Shown piece after piece: positions 33,868-42,220 of a stretch of 64,000 nt of DNA; the stretch's first letter is position 1; each line of letters starts with the position of its first letter. Position numbers and translations under genes: made by a program. The stretch comes from JBCCCJ01 sp039029315 (GTDB lineage: Bacteria; Bacteroidota; Bacteroidia; J057): assembly GCA_039029315.1 (NCBI GenBank), contig JBCCGK010000036.1:34779-98778 (forward strand), read 5' to 3'. The notes under the pieces are model-generated. The model did not search any database, had not been told where the DNA came from, and was given only the letters and a program-made list of their open reading frames with translations.

Positions 33868-34299
33868 CTATCGTTCCTGCTCATCATCACTGTCTGGCTC
33901 CTCCTCATTTTCCTCTTCAGGTTCATCTTCTACCTCTACTACATTTACCTCCCATTTCCCAGAGGTAAAGCCTTTTCTAAACTTCTCTCGCTCTTCGGGG
34001 CTCATTCGATCCTCTGTTTCCTTCATCAACTTTTCCAACTTGGCCCGCCACTTTCTCCGTCTATGCCTCGCTCTTCCAAATCCACCCGTCAACAAATGCC
34101 CCAACACCACCAATAACACTGCCTGCATAAAACGAATCATCGGTCCTCCAAAGAGTTCTGGTACGAGAAGATTCCACAAAATCATCACCAGACCTCCTTT
34201 CACTAGCAAGCCAATGAATCGTGAAAAAAATCCCCGTCTCATTCGATGTCTCTCAAACTTTTTCCGACAAAATCGGCCCCTCGGTTCTTGATTGTCCAT
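33868..34299 (-). CDS. Small membrane protein downstream of an ECF sigma factor
   Basis: The 143-aa protein is not recognised. It has a basic N-terminus (CRKKFERHRMRR), two transmembrane helices (~28-46 and ~54-74), an Arg/Lys-rich stretch 'GRARHRRRKWRAKLEKL', a short helix 'MSPEEREKFRKGF' loosely like the Spy/CpxP-type signature, and a highly acidic C-terminal tail (about 17 Asp/Glu in the last 25 residues). Both ends are predicted cytoplasmic by the positive-inside rule. It starts 11 nt after the sigma-factor stop, so the pair should be co-transcribed, making an anti-sigma or sensor role plausible. No known anti-sigma domain was seen. Confidence 0.75.
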   Translation of the reverse strand: MDNQEPRGRFCRKKFERHRMRRGFFSRFIGLLVKGGLVMILWNLLVPELFGGPMIRFMQAVLLVVLGHLLTGGFGRARHRRRKWRAKLEKLMKETEDRMSPEEREKFRKGFTSGKWEVNVVEVEDEPEEENEEEPDSDDEQER

Positions 34300-34310
34300 A
34301 ATTTATTTCT

Positions 34311-34880
34311 TTAACCTAATTCTTCATACAATTCATACAATCTCTCCCGGAGATACAGAATGGCATATCGCTTTCGAGAAAGTAAGGTATTAAGGGAAAC
34401 ACCTGTTTCTTTAGCAATCTCTTTGAAACTCATTCCATCAAATTCATGCATCACGAATACCTCTCGTTGATTGGCAGGTAATTCTTCCAGCGCATCTTCC
34501 AGGGTCTCGAGGATCATGTTGCGCTCGTAGATCATCTCTGGATGAGTGGAAGGATCGGGCAAAATCTCAGACAGAGACAGCAGTTCTCCCTTCTCAATCT
34601 TACTGAACGAATCGGGTCGTTGCTTGCGATATAAATCCGTAATTCTGTTCCTTGCAACCCGAAACAACCAGGCAGTCGTATTTTCTATTTTCTCGGGCGT
34701 GCCAAATTGATCCACAAATCTAGTAAACACTTCTTGCAAGACGTCTTCGGCTTCTTCCCAATCAGGCACCCGCTGTTGAATAAACCCCAACAATCGGTCC
34801 TTCTCACGATGAAAAGCTGAGAGGATTTCCAATTCTGGTTCGGGTTCTTTCATCAATATGGTTTGTTTCCCATTGTTCAT
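34311..34880 (-). CDS. ECF-type RNA polymerase sigma factor
   Basis: The 189-aa protein has sigma region 2 ('DWEEAEDVLQEVFTRFVDQF' and 'AWLFRVARNRITDLYRK') and region 4 ('LPANQREVFVMHEFDGMSFK' then the helix-turn-helix 'EIAKETGVSLNTLLSRKRYA'). Regions 1.2 and 3 are absent, typical of ECF sigma factors. It recruits core RNA polymerase to alternative promoters. ATGs at 34880 and 34853 are both possible; the second removes nine residues. It is followed at 11 nt by a small two-helix membrane protein rather than FecR. Confidence 0.94.
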   Translation of the reverse strand: MNNGKQTILMKEPEPELEILSAFHREKDRLLGFIQQRVPDWEEAEDVLQEVFTRFVDQFGTPEKIENTTAWLFRVARNRITDLYRKQRPDSFSKIEKGELLSLSEILPDPSTHPEMIYERNMILETLEDALEELPANQREVFVMHEFDGMSFKEIAKETGVSLNTLLSRKRYAILYLRERLYELYEELG

Positions 34881-34938
34881 ACATCTGCGAAGACGATTGA
34901 CTTCATGGGATATTGTATAGAGAAGAAAAAAAGTTCAA

Positions 34939-35490
34939 TCAACTGCCCCCATTGATCAGCACCACCCATGGCCGATGGATCAACCGCCAGTTGCCATTGA
35001 CATGAACCAGCACATCGTAGGCACTTCCCAACTTTCTGTTGGGTTGCACGAACTTGAATCGATAGAACATGATTCCCGGTCGGAAATACTCTGCCAACTC
35101 ATGGTAGCCTCCAGGAAAATTTCTGGCTTCGTCCTTGTCATAATCTGACAAGTCTTCACTACTTGCCTGGAACAGTAAATATTCTGTCTGATCTTTTAGC
35201 AATGGTCGAATCACGATATTGGCCCGACGTTTTAGTCGCTTTTGATAGCGGTAGACCTTTTTGCCCATTTTTCCATCAAAAATAGCCTCACAATCTTCCA
35301 GTGTTGGCAACAACCTCTTGGTATACTCCTTTCGTTCCTTGCTATTTGCGTCCAGTAGGTAAAGAATCATTTGCTCAACTCCCTCTCTTCCAGGAGGAAA
35401 AGTGATCTCCGAAGCTTCTTGCCCCATTGCTGGAGACAACAGGACAACCATCAGGAGCAAGGATCCCCAATAATCCAACCGTATTTTCAT
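34939..35490 (-). CDS. Secreted protein of unknown function
   Basis: The 183-aa protein has a clear signal peptide (to 'LLSPAMGQ'). The mature part is mixed alpha/beta, with 'GREGVEQMILYLLDANSKER', a Lys/Arg-rich 'GKKVYRYQKRLKRRA', and a C-terminal stretch 'YDVLVHVNGNWRLIHRPW' that suggests a compact NTF2-like or lipocalin-sized fold. No family is recognised. It lies upstream of the sigma factor on the same strand with a 58-nt gap. Confidence 0.75.
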   Translation of the reverse strand: MKIRLDYWGSLLLMVVLLSPAMGQEASEITFPPGREGVEQMILYLLDANSKERKEYTKRLLPTLEDCEAIFDGKMGKKVYRYQKRLKRRANIVIRPLLKDQTEYLLFQASSEDLSDYDKDEARNFPGGYHELAEYFRPGIMFYRFKFVQPNRKLGSAYDVLVHVNGNWRLIHRPWVVLINGGS

Positions 35491-35551
35491 GCTGGAAATA
35501 ACTATGAAAATCAGGGATTGTCAAAATCATTTTTTGTAGAGAAAAAACCTG

Positions 35552-35559
35552 TATGTTTG
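35552..35559 (+). promoter_or_regulatory. -7 element immediately upstream of queG
   Basis: TATGTTTG matches TAnnTTTG and ends 4 nt before the ATG at 35564. TTTG at 35533-35536 lies 15 nt upstream, shorter than usual. If used, the queG mRNA would be leaderless or nearly so. Confidence 0.45.
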
Positions 35560-35563
35560 GGTG

Positions 35564-36535
35564 ATGGATCAACAACAGCTTTCTCATTGGATCAAACAGC
35601 AAGGAACTGAACTTGGTTTCGATCTGATCGGCATATCCAAGGCTGTCGCCCTTGAGAAGGAAGCCAGAGAGCTCGAACAGTGGCTGGCTCAGAATCGGCA
35701 CGGAACGATGGGATATATGGAAAACCATTTTGACAAAAGGATTGATCCCAGATTGCTGGTTGATGATGCAAAGTCCATCATCAGTGTAATTCACAACTAT
35801 TATCCACATCCCACTCATGCTCAACCCGCAGGCACCCCCAAAATATCCAGATATGCCTGGGGAGAAGACTATCACAAAGTACTCAAGCGAAAGTTGTACA
35901 CGCTCTTTGATCGCATACAGAATCGGTTGGAGCGGGAGATATCAGGAAGGGTATTCGTAGATTCAGCACCTGTCATGGACAAAGTCTGGGCAAAAAAAAG
36001 CGGCCTGGGCTGGATTGGGAAACATACCAATTTGATCTCTCCACGAAAGGGATCGTATTTCTTTATCGGAGAGATTATTCTGGATCTGGAATTGTCATAC
36101 GACGGTCCGATCAAAGATTATTGTGGCACGTGTACCCGCTGTATAGATGCCTGTCCAACAGATGCTTTGGAACCCTATGAGATTGATGCTAACAAGTGCA
36201 TTTCCTATTTAACCATAGAATTGAAATCCAATATTCCTTCCTACTGGGCTGAGCAGATGGCTGGCTGGGCCTATGGCTGCGATATTTGTCAGGAAGTTTG
36301 TCCGTGGAACAGATTTTCGCTCCCACATCCCGGGAATGAGTTTTCTCCTCTTCCCTACATTCATTTTTCTTCAGGAGAATGGGAAGAACTGACAGAAAAA
36401 AGCTTCAAAAAACTTAGACGCAAAAGTGCCATGAATAGAGTCAAATGGGAAAAACTCATGCAAAATATCCGGATGGTATTATCAGGCAGGGAGCAAACCG
36501 GTCTCTCTCACCAGGATCAACAGAGCGAGGAATAA
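35564..36535 (+). CDS. queG: Epoxyqueuosine reductase
   Basis: The 323-aa protein (ATG at 35564; a GTG sits one codon earlier) catalyses the last step of queuosine synthesis, reducing epoxyqueuosine in tRNA with cobalamin. Visible are the N-terminal family domain, the catalytic-type Asp133 in 'VFVDSAPVMDK', 'SGLGWIGKHTNL', and two 4Fe-4S clusters: Cys187, 190, 193, 197 ('CGTCTRCIDACPTDAL') and Cys239, 242, 246 ('CDICQEVCPWN') with Cys212 as a further ligand. Its last 54 nt overlap the convergent TauE/SafE gene. Confidence 0.95.
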   Translation: MDQQQLSHWIKQQGTELGFDLIGISKAVALEKEARELEQWLAQNRHGTMGYMENHFDKRIDPRLLVDDAKSIISVIHNYYPHPTHAQPAGTPKISRYAWGEDYHKVLKRKLYTLFDRIQNRLEREISGRVFVDSAPVMDKVWAKKSGLGWIGKHTNLISPRKGSYFFIGEIILDLELSYDGPIKDYCGTCTRCIDACPTDALEPYEIDANKCISYLTIELKSNIPSYWAEQMAGWAYGCDICQEVCPWNRFSLPHPGNEFSPLPYIHFSSGEWEELTEKSFKKLRRKSAMNRVKWEKLMQNIRMVLSGREQTGLSHQDQQSEE

Positions 36536-37309
36536 GATAAACCAGCCAAACCCTCTTTTCAGCTTATTGGCGGGCAGATAATTGGAGGCATATGATCCTA
36601 ATAATATTCCAAGAACCATAACTGCGCCGATTGAAAACAAAAATCCCCAATTGATCTCCCCTCCCATATTGACGGCATCGGCAATAAAACCGATTAAAGA
36701 TTTGCTTGCTGCCAGGGTCAATGAGGTTCCAATGGCTTTCTTCATTTCCATTCCTATCAATATGACCAGAACCGGAACGATTAGCACTCCGCCTCCCGCT
36801 CCCACCAAAGAAGTCAATACTCCGATAAAGAAGCCTATCACAATCACCATCGAATAATACCTGCCAGATTGTTTGGTGCGTAAGTCCAGATCCGGTCGAA
36901 GGTTTTTTCCCCACAGTCCCACCATAGATGAGAAGGACAACAACAAAAGGGCTGCAAAGAGGAGTAATACTGTATTCTTTTTGGTCAATTCGAATTCCCC
37001 AATCTCCATCAATACATCGGGAATCCAATGAATCAGGTACATCCTTGCGAATAGGGTTCCTGCAATCACTGGAACAGCAAAGACAAGGGCTGTCGCCACA
37101 TCGACTTCTCTTTTTCGCCATTTGTCGGCAACACCAAAAGAGGCCGTCAAGCCAATCAGAAACAAGGCATATCCCGTAGCGGTCGTCACTTCCAGACCAA
37201 AGAAATAGATCATTAAAATAAAGATCAATGATCCGCCAGCACCGAATAGTCCCATGATCGACCCGACACCAAAAGCAAGGATATATCCAATGATTTCAAC
37301 TGCTTCCAT
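36482..37309 (-). CDS. TauE/SafE-family membrane permease
   Basis: The product is 275 aa from the ATG at 37309 (ATGs at 37327 and 37342 would add 6 or 11 residues). It has about eight transmembrane helices and the family's two glycine-rich repeats, 'GSIMGLFGAGGSLIFILMIY' and 'GVLTSLVGAGGGVLIVPVLV'. TauE/SafE proteins export or import small sulfur or organic anions such as sulfite, sulfoacetate or thiosulfate. No sulfur-metabolism gene is adjacent, so the substrate is open. The 3' end overlaps queG on the opposite strand by 54 nt. Confidence 0.9.
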   Translation of the reverse strand: MEAVEIIGYILAFGVGSIMGLFGAGGSLIFILMIYFFGLEVTTATGYALFLIGLTASFGVADKWRKREVDVATALVFAVPVIAGTLFARMYLIHWIPDVLMEIGEFELTKKNTVLLLFAALLLLSFSSMVGLWGKNLRPDLDLRTKQSGRYYSMVIVIGFFIGVLTSLVGAGGGVLIVPVLVILIGMEMKKAIGTSLTLAASKSLIGFIADAVNMGGEINWGFLFSIGAVMVLGILLGSYASNYLPANKLKRGFGWFILFLALLILVRETGLLPA

Positions 37310-37412
37310 ATTTTCCAGTGCAAACATACAAGGATTCTGCATGGAATTCTAAGCAATTCAACTCAATTGCTGTTTTCCCGGAATGAGTGACAATATAGAA
37401 TGAGAGGATGGT

Positions 37413-39662
37413 TTAGACAGCTTCTTTGGGATACTCAATTCGAGCGTGATAGATACTTTGAAGTTGTTTGGAAATTACCTTCCGGATGGTGGAAATATCC
37501 TTAAAAGTCAAATTGGAATTTTCGAGCTGATTGTCCTGGATCTTGTGATCAATGATGGCATTGACGAGGGTATCCAACTTCTCGGAGGTTGGATTTTTGA
37601 GGGAACGAGAGGCTGCCTCGATGCTATCAGCGATCATCAATACAGCAGTCTCTTTGGAGAAGGGAAGAGGGCCAGGATAGCGAAATTTGTGTTCATCCTT
37701 GGGTTCATGACAATCATTCTCCTTGAGATATTGTCGATAAAAGAACTCCACCCTTGTGGTTCCGTGATGCGTTTCAATAAACTGGATGATTTCTTGCGGG
37801 AGGTGATACTTTTGCGCCAATTCTACGCCATGGGTTACATGCCCAATAATGATTTCAGCACTTTTTTCACAGCTGATTTGCCCATGAGGGTTTTGCTGTT
37901 TCTCTTCCTCTGACATATTCTCAATGAAGTATTTGTGCTCGGCCAATTTGCCGATGTCATGATACAAGGCCCCAACATGAATAAGCAAAGTATCTCCTCC
38001 AAGCTCTTTGATGGTCGCTTCGGCAATATTTGCCACCTGAAGACTATGTTGGAAGGTTCCTGACGCCTTTCTCGATAGCTCTTTCAACAGAGGATGATTA
38101 TTGTCCAGCAGCTCCAGATAAGTCAGATCCGAAGTCAATCCGAATATGCGTTCAAATAAGAAAATCAAATTGTAGGCGACTACCGTAATCGCCACATTGA
38201 TTCCAAAGATGAGGATCGTTTTATAATCAATCGCCAGAAAACTACCTTTCCCCAACAAATTGAAGGTGATATAGGCCAGCGTATAAGCCAAAAAGATATA
38301 CCCAAGGGTGTAGAAAAATTTCGCCCGTTCTCGAATACGCCTCAAGCTATAGACAGCCACAGTCCCTGCCAAAGTCTGCACATACATATATTCCAATCCC
38401 TGCTGGACCAGGACTGCCCCAAACAGAGCCAACAATAGATTGCACAAAAATCCTGTTCGGAAGTCAAAAAAATTGCTTACAAAAATCGGAACAATACAGG
38501 CTGGAGCAAGATAGATATAAGACAAATTGAAAGAGGGACCAAATACACCTCCCAGCCTCAATGCCAATTTATTCACCAGCACCATTGCACCTATGTTCAA
38601 CAGCAGAATGGTAAATATCAGAGTGAGTTTTTTGTTATTGAAAAAAATCCTGGGCTTGTTATAACTCAAATACACAAGCAATATCATGGTGATCAACAGG
38701 ACAACAAAAAACTGACTCAGATACATCAGGAACTTGCTTTCATTCCCAAATCTTCGTTCTTGTTCCCGCAGAAGAGAGGCCAGTTTTTCGTCCGTAGGTG
38801 GATCGACAATTTGATCTCTGGAGATCAGGATTTCACCCGCTTCGACCTTTCCGAATACAGGAGAAACCAGGTTTCTGCGAAGATTTTTTTCTTCTTGCGT
38901 CAATCTTGGGTCAGGAATCCAGTTTGGGGTAAGATGAAATCCCATGACCTGTCGAATCACCCGAATCAATTCAGGTGCCAGGGGAAGGTTTTGTTGATCA
39001 ACAAATTGAAACAGTTGCGGCTCCGAAACTATCATGGTTGAGACAGGAATATTTCTTTCCTGTGCTTTGGCCACTCGTAGAGCGATAAACTCTCCCAAGG
39101 TGTCAGGTTCGGCCGTTCGGATATAGCCTTTATGGTAAATCTCAGAAATCAGGCCAATACTCATGCCCATCACCTTCTCATTCCAATCTTTGAGACTGAT
39201 GGCTGGAAGTTTGTCCAGGGCGATCTCCTTATATTCAGGCTGAAAGAACTGTTGGGTCAGTTGCTTAACAACCGTTGTATCTTTGTTGGCTTGAGCATTT
39301 TTTAGCGTACTCCATCTTTGATAAAAAGTATCCAGTTGGGTGATGACCCGTCTTTGGGAGAGCTTCATTTGGCTGCTATCCACTACATATATGGGTAGCA
39401 CCAGACTGGCCGCATTTTCTCTTTCACGCGCATAGCTTTCAGCAGATTTGTAGATCGAAAAACTGAAGGGAGCTTTCAAATCCTCTCCTGTCCATGCTTT
39501 CCCAATATCATATTGATAATTCAAGCGAAAAGACCGGGGCATCATCAAGGTCATCAAGACCAAAAATCCGACGATCAGCAGATTCCTTGAGAGATATCGG
39601 GTACTGCGCCACTTTTTCAAAGACAATCCAAAAAAATCCTTATCCATGATGAATTTTCTCAT
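37413..39662 (-). CDS. 7TM-HD family phosphohydrolase (PgpH-type)
   Basis: The product is 749 aa from the ATG at 39662 (or 744 from 39647); an ATG at 39698 lies upstream of the apparent promoter. Layout: N-terminal transmembrane helix, ~270-residue extracytoplasmic domain, seven transmembrane helices (~315-510), and a cytoplasmic HD domain with 'GTFQHSLQVANIAE', 'VGALYHDIGKL', 'HVTHGVELAQKY' and 'FIETHHGTTRV'. This matches PgpH, which hydrolyses cyclic di-AMP to pApA. c-di-AMP activity is inferred from family, and no cyclase is in the window. Confidence 0.92.
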   Translation of the reverse strand: MRKFIMDKDFFGLSLKKWRSTRYLSRNLLIVGFLVLMTLMMPRSFRLNYQYDIGKAWTGEDLKAPFSFSIYKSAESYARERENAASLVLPIYVVDSSQMKLSQRRVITQLDTFYQRWSTLKNAQANKDTTVVKQLTQQFFQPEYKEIALDKLPAISLKDWNEKVMGMSIGLISEIYHKGYIRTAEPDTLGEFIALRVAKAQERNIPVSTMIVSEPQLFQFVDQQNLPLAPELIRVIRQVMGFHLTPNWIPDPRLTQEEKNLRRNLVSPVFGKVEAGEILISRDQIVDPPTDEKLASLLREQERRFGNESKFLMYLSQFFVVLLITMILLVYLSYNKPRIFFNNKKLTLIFTILLLNIGAMVLVNKLALRLGGVFGPSFNLSYIYLAPACIVPIFVSNFFDFRTGFLCNLLLALFGAVLVQQGLEYMYVQTLAGTVAVYSLRRIRERAKFFYTLGYIFLAYTLAYITFNLLGKGSFLAIDYKTILIFGINVAITVVAYNLIFLFERIFGLTSDLTYLELLDNNHPLLKELSRKASGTFQHSLQVANIAEATIKELGGDTLLIHVGALYHDIGKLAEHKYFIENMSEEEKQQNPHGQISCEKSAEIIIGHVTHGVELAQKYHLPQEIIQFIETHHGTTRVEFFYRQYLKENDCHEPKDEHKFRYPGPLPFSKETAVLMIADSIEAASRSLKNPTSEKLDTLVNAIIDHKIQDNQLENSNLTFKDISTIRKVISKQLQSIYHARIEYPKEAV

Positions 39663-39685
39663 GCCACTTCTTCCACATGACTTGT

Positions 39686-39693
39686 CAAAGATA
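39686..39693 (-). promoter_or_regulatory. -7 element for the HD phosphohydrolase
   Basis: Read on the minus strand this is TATCTTTG, an exact TAnnTTTG. Transcription would begin near 39680, so translation must start at 39662 or 39647, not at 39698. Confidence 0.5.
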
Positions 39694-39749
39694 ACCAAAT
39701 ATTCTTTGCATATTTCTTTCGGCGTAGAGTGAAATCATTCAAAGCTCAT

Positions 39750-39757
39750 TATCTTTG
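39750..39757 (+). promoter_or_regulatory. -7 element for the acyl-CoA dehydrogenase
   Basis: TATCTTTG is an exact TAnnTTTG, 31 nt before the ATG at 39789. No clear -33 element is at the usual distance. The octamer is identical to that of the divergent neighbour. Confidence 0.5.
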
Positions 39758-39788
39758 TGGTTGCATAAATTGAAATTGAAGATCATAT

Positions 39789-40991
39789 ATGACAGTTCAG
39801 GAAACTACTTCTCAGCACGCTCACCCTTTTGTCGCCCCGGATTATTATCTTCTGGATGACTTATTATCGGATGAGCACAAGCTGATCAGAGGAACGATTA
39901 GAGACTGGATCAATCTTCATGTAAGCCCCTACATCAATCAGTGGGCGCAAGACAACCACTGCCCCACACATTTGATTCCCGAAATGGGAAAAATGGGAAT
40001 GTTTGGTCCATCATTGCCGGAAGAGTATGGATGCCCAGGCCTGGATGAAATTTCCTATGGAATCATCATGCAGGAAATAGAACGAGCCGACTCTGGAATC
40101 AGATCGATGTGCTCCGTTCAAGGATCATTGGTGATGTATCCAATCTTTAAGTACGGATCTGAGGAACAAAAGCGAAAATACCTCCCTCGGCTGGCTTCTG
40201 GGGAGATCATGGGGTGTTTTGGACTTACAGAACCTGATTTCGGGTCTAATCCCGGCGGAATGATTACACATTATTCCGATCATGGAGACCATTTTGTTCT
40301 CAATGGCGCCAAGACCTGGATTTCCAATTCCCCATTTGCAGATATTGCTGTTGTATGGGCAAAAAATGAAGTCGGGCGAATCCATGGCCTCATCGTCGAG
40401 CGTGGGATGGAAGGATTCACTACACCCAAAATTGGTAACAAATGGTCGCTTCGGGCCTCGACGACAGGAGAATTGGTGTTTGACAATGTCAAGGTGCCAA
40501 AGGAAAACCTCTTTCCCAATGTCAGTGGACTCAAAGGACCATTAGGTTGCCTTGACAAAGCTAGATATGGGATCGCATGGGGAGCCATTGGGGCAGCGAT
40601 GGATTGCTATTATACGGCTCTTCATTATGCGAAAGAGCGTCTTCAGTTCGGCAAACCCATTGCCTCTTTTCAACTTCAGCAAAAGAAATTGGCGGAGATG
40701 GTCACAGAAATCACCAAAATGCAACTTCTTGCATTCCGTCTGGGCCAGCTGATGAATGAAGGCAAAGCCAAGTCAACTCATATTTCCATGGCAAAGCGCA
40801 ACAATGTTGAGCATGCCTTAAAGATTGCCAGAGAGGCTCGCCAAGTCTTGGGAGGTATGGGAATCACAGGAGAATATCCCATCATGCGACATTTGATGAA
40901 TCTTGAGACAGTTTTGACTTATGAGGGCACACATGATATCCATTTGTTGATCACCGGAATGGATATCACCGGAATCAATGCGTTCAAATAA
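39789..40991 (+). CDS. gcdH: Acyl-CoA dehydrogenase, glutaryl-CoA dehydrogenase type
   Basis: The 400-aa flavoenzyme has the acyl-CoA dehydrogenase layout: 'GCFGLTEPDFGSNPGGM' (FAD/substrate loop), 'TWISNSPFADIAVVWAK', 'RYGIAWGAIGAAMDCYYTAL', and the C-terminal catalytic 'TYEGTHDIHLLITGMDITG' with Glu379. That last motif and the length point to the glutaryl-CoA dehydrogenase clade, which oxidatively decarboxylates glutaryl-CoA to crotonyl-CoA in lysine and tryptophan breakdown. A short-chain acyl-CoA substrate is the main alternative. It is monocistronic, with its own -7 element. Confidence 0.88.
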   Translation: MTVQETTSQHAHPFVAPDYYLLDDLLSDEHKLIRGTIRDWINLHVSPYINQWAQDNHCPTHLIPEMGKMGMFGPSLPEEYGCPGLDEISYGIIMQEIERADSGIRSMCSVQGSLVMYPIFKYGSEEQKRKYLPRLASGEIMGCFGLTEPDFGSNPGGMITHYSDHGDHFVLNGAKTWISNSPFADIAVVWAKNEVGRIHGLIVERGMEGFTTPKIGNKWSLRASTTGELVFDNVKVPKENLFPNVSGLKGPLGCLDKARYGIAWGAIGAAMDCYYTALHYAKERLQFGKPIASFQLQQKKLAEMVTEITKMQLLAFRLGQLMNEGKAKSTHISMAKRNNVEHALKIAREARQVLGGMGITGEYPIMRHLMNLETVLTYEGTHDIHLLITGMDITGINAFK

Positions 40992-41018
40992 GTCATTCAC
41001 ATCCTCAAGAAAAACCAA

Positions 41019-41459
41019 CTAGGGGGAGAGCTGCTGTTCTATAGGCACGACTCCCGCACCTTCTTCATAGACCATTTTGCCCCCTATCCAGGAACCATAA
41101 GTGAGGATTCCCAACACCAGCATATATAGCAGGAGGAATATTCCCTTTTCGGACCGAGTCATCTTGCGTATTCGAAGGTATTGCCAGATCAGCAACATGG
41201 CCAGCAACCATATCAGTAAATATCCCGTCAATTCATGGGTTTGAAGCAAAGATTCCAGCGTGGGCGTCAATTCAAGATCTCCACGGGAACTTCGACCAGT
41301 GAGAATGGCAATCAGGCTACTGATCGTTGCCACAATATGAAGGACATAGCCCCCTTTCCAGGCAGCAGCATCTTTCTGTACCAACCCATACAGGTAACAT
41401 CCTGCTGCCGTGATGCTCAGGGCAATAGGAAAATGTACGCTCATGGGATGCCACTGCAT
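41019..41459 (-). CDS. DUF2231-type membrane protein
   Basis: The 146-aa protein has four transmembrane helices and the DUF2231 start 'MQWHPMSVHFPIALSITAAG', with His residues in the first helix as in cytochrome-like four-helix membrane proteins. The function is unknown; haem binding is speculative. Its ATG overlaps the stop of the DUF5606 gene by one base (TGATG), so it is coupled to it. It is convergent with the acyl-CoA dehydrogenase gene. Confidence 0.82.
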   Translation of the reverse strand: MQWHPMSVHFPIALSITAAGCYLYGLVQKDAAAWKGGYVLHIVATISSLIAILTGRSSRGDLELTPTLESLLQTHELTGYLLIWLLAMLLIWQYLRIRKMTRSEKGIFLLLYMLVLGILTYGSWIGGKMVYEEGAGVVPIEQQLSP

Positions 41460-41983
41460 CAGGATTCAGCTTCTTCTCCAGCGACTTCTGCCTCCTCTGT
41501 ACTGACTTCTGTTGAGTTCTCCGTGCTTTCAGCTGCCTCCTCCACCTGTGCCTCTGCGGCCTCTGATTCCTGCTCTTCCTCTTCATCGGGCAGCTCAAGA
41601 TTGACATCAAAGGCTGAGAGCACTTTGTACCAGCTGATCAATTTCTTGACATTGGAAGGATAGACTTTTTCCTGATGGTAATCTGGCAACACTGATTCCA
41701 GAAATTCCATCAATTCTGTTTTGCTGCTTTTTTTGGACACAGGCAGTTCGCTGCCATATTTCTCCTTAACAGCTTGAAGAATATGAACAAGAGGCTCACT
41801 ATCTTCGTTGGTATAGATGCTCACGTCAACCAGCTTGGAAACCATCATGTTTCCTTTTACCAGTTGGCGCCTTTTGCGATCATCCATTGCTTCAATAATG
41901 ATCGCTCGATCATCTGATTTGACGACTCTAAAAAGTCCTGGTGATCCCGTCAAGGCAACTACATCTTTGATCTCGATTGACAT
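41459..41983 (-). CDS. DUF5606 protein
   Basis: The 174-aa soluble protein has the N-terminal Bacteroidota DUF5606 pattern 'IKDVVALTGSPGLFRVVKSD' and 'NMMVSKLVDVSIYTNEDSEP', then 'YPSNVKKLISWYKVLSAFDV'. The last ~45 residues are almost only Glu, Ser, Ala and Val, a low-complexity acidic tail. The function is unknown. It heads a two-gene unit with DUF2231 and is divergent from lon (237-nt gap with no clear riboswitch or hairpin). Confidence 0.85.
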   Translation of the reverse strand: MSIEIKDVVALTGSPGLFRVVKSDDRAIIIEAMDDRKRRQLVKGNMMVSKLVDVSIYTNEDSEPLVHILQAVKEKYGSELPVSKKSSKTELMEFLESVLPDYHQEKVYPSNVKKLISWYKVLSAFDVNLELPDEEEEQESEAAEAQVEEAAESTENSTEVSTEEAEVAGEEAES

Positions 41984-42220
41984 AGATTGGATAATAATTC
42001 AATAAACCAAACGCAAAAATTAGCGCAAAGGATAAGAAAACCAAGCCTTCGAGCAGAAATTTTTACCATAAAGGAGACAAATAGTTCCGTTGTCTGGCAA
42101 AATTACCGACCTTTGCAGTCAGGCATTTCCTTTGCACCTTGACCATAATAACGCTTTTGCCTGGAAGTTCGGTGGGCTTCGGGTCATTTTGGCAGAGGAT
42201 ATAGTTGATAAACAGACAAC

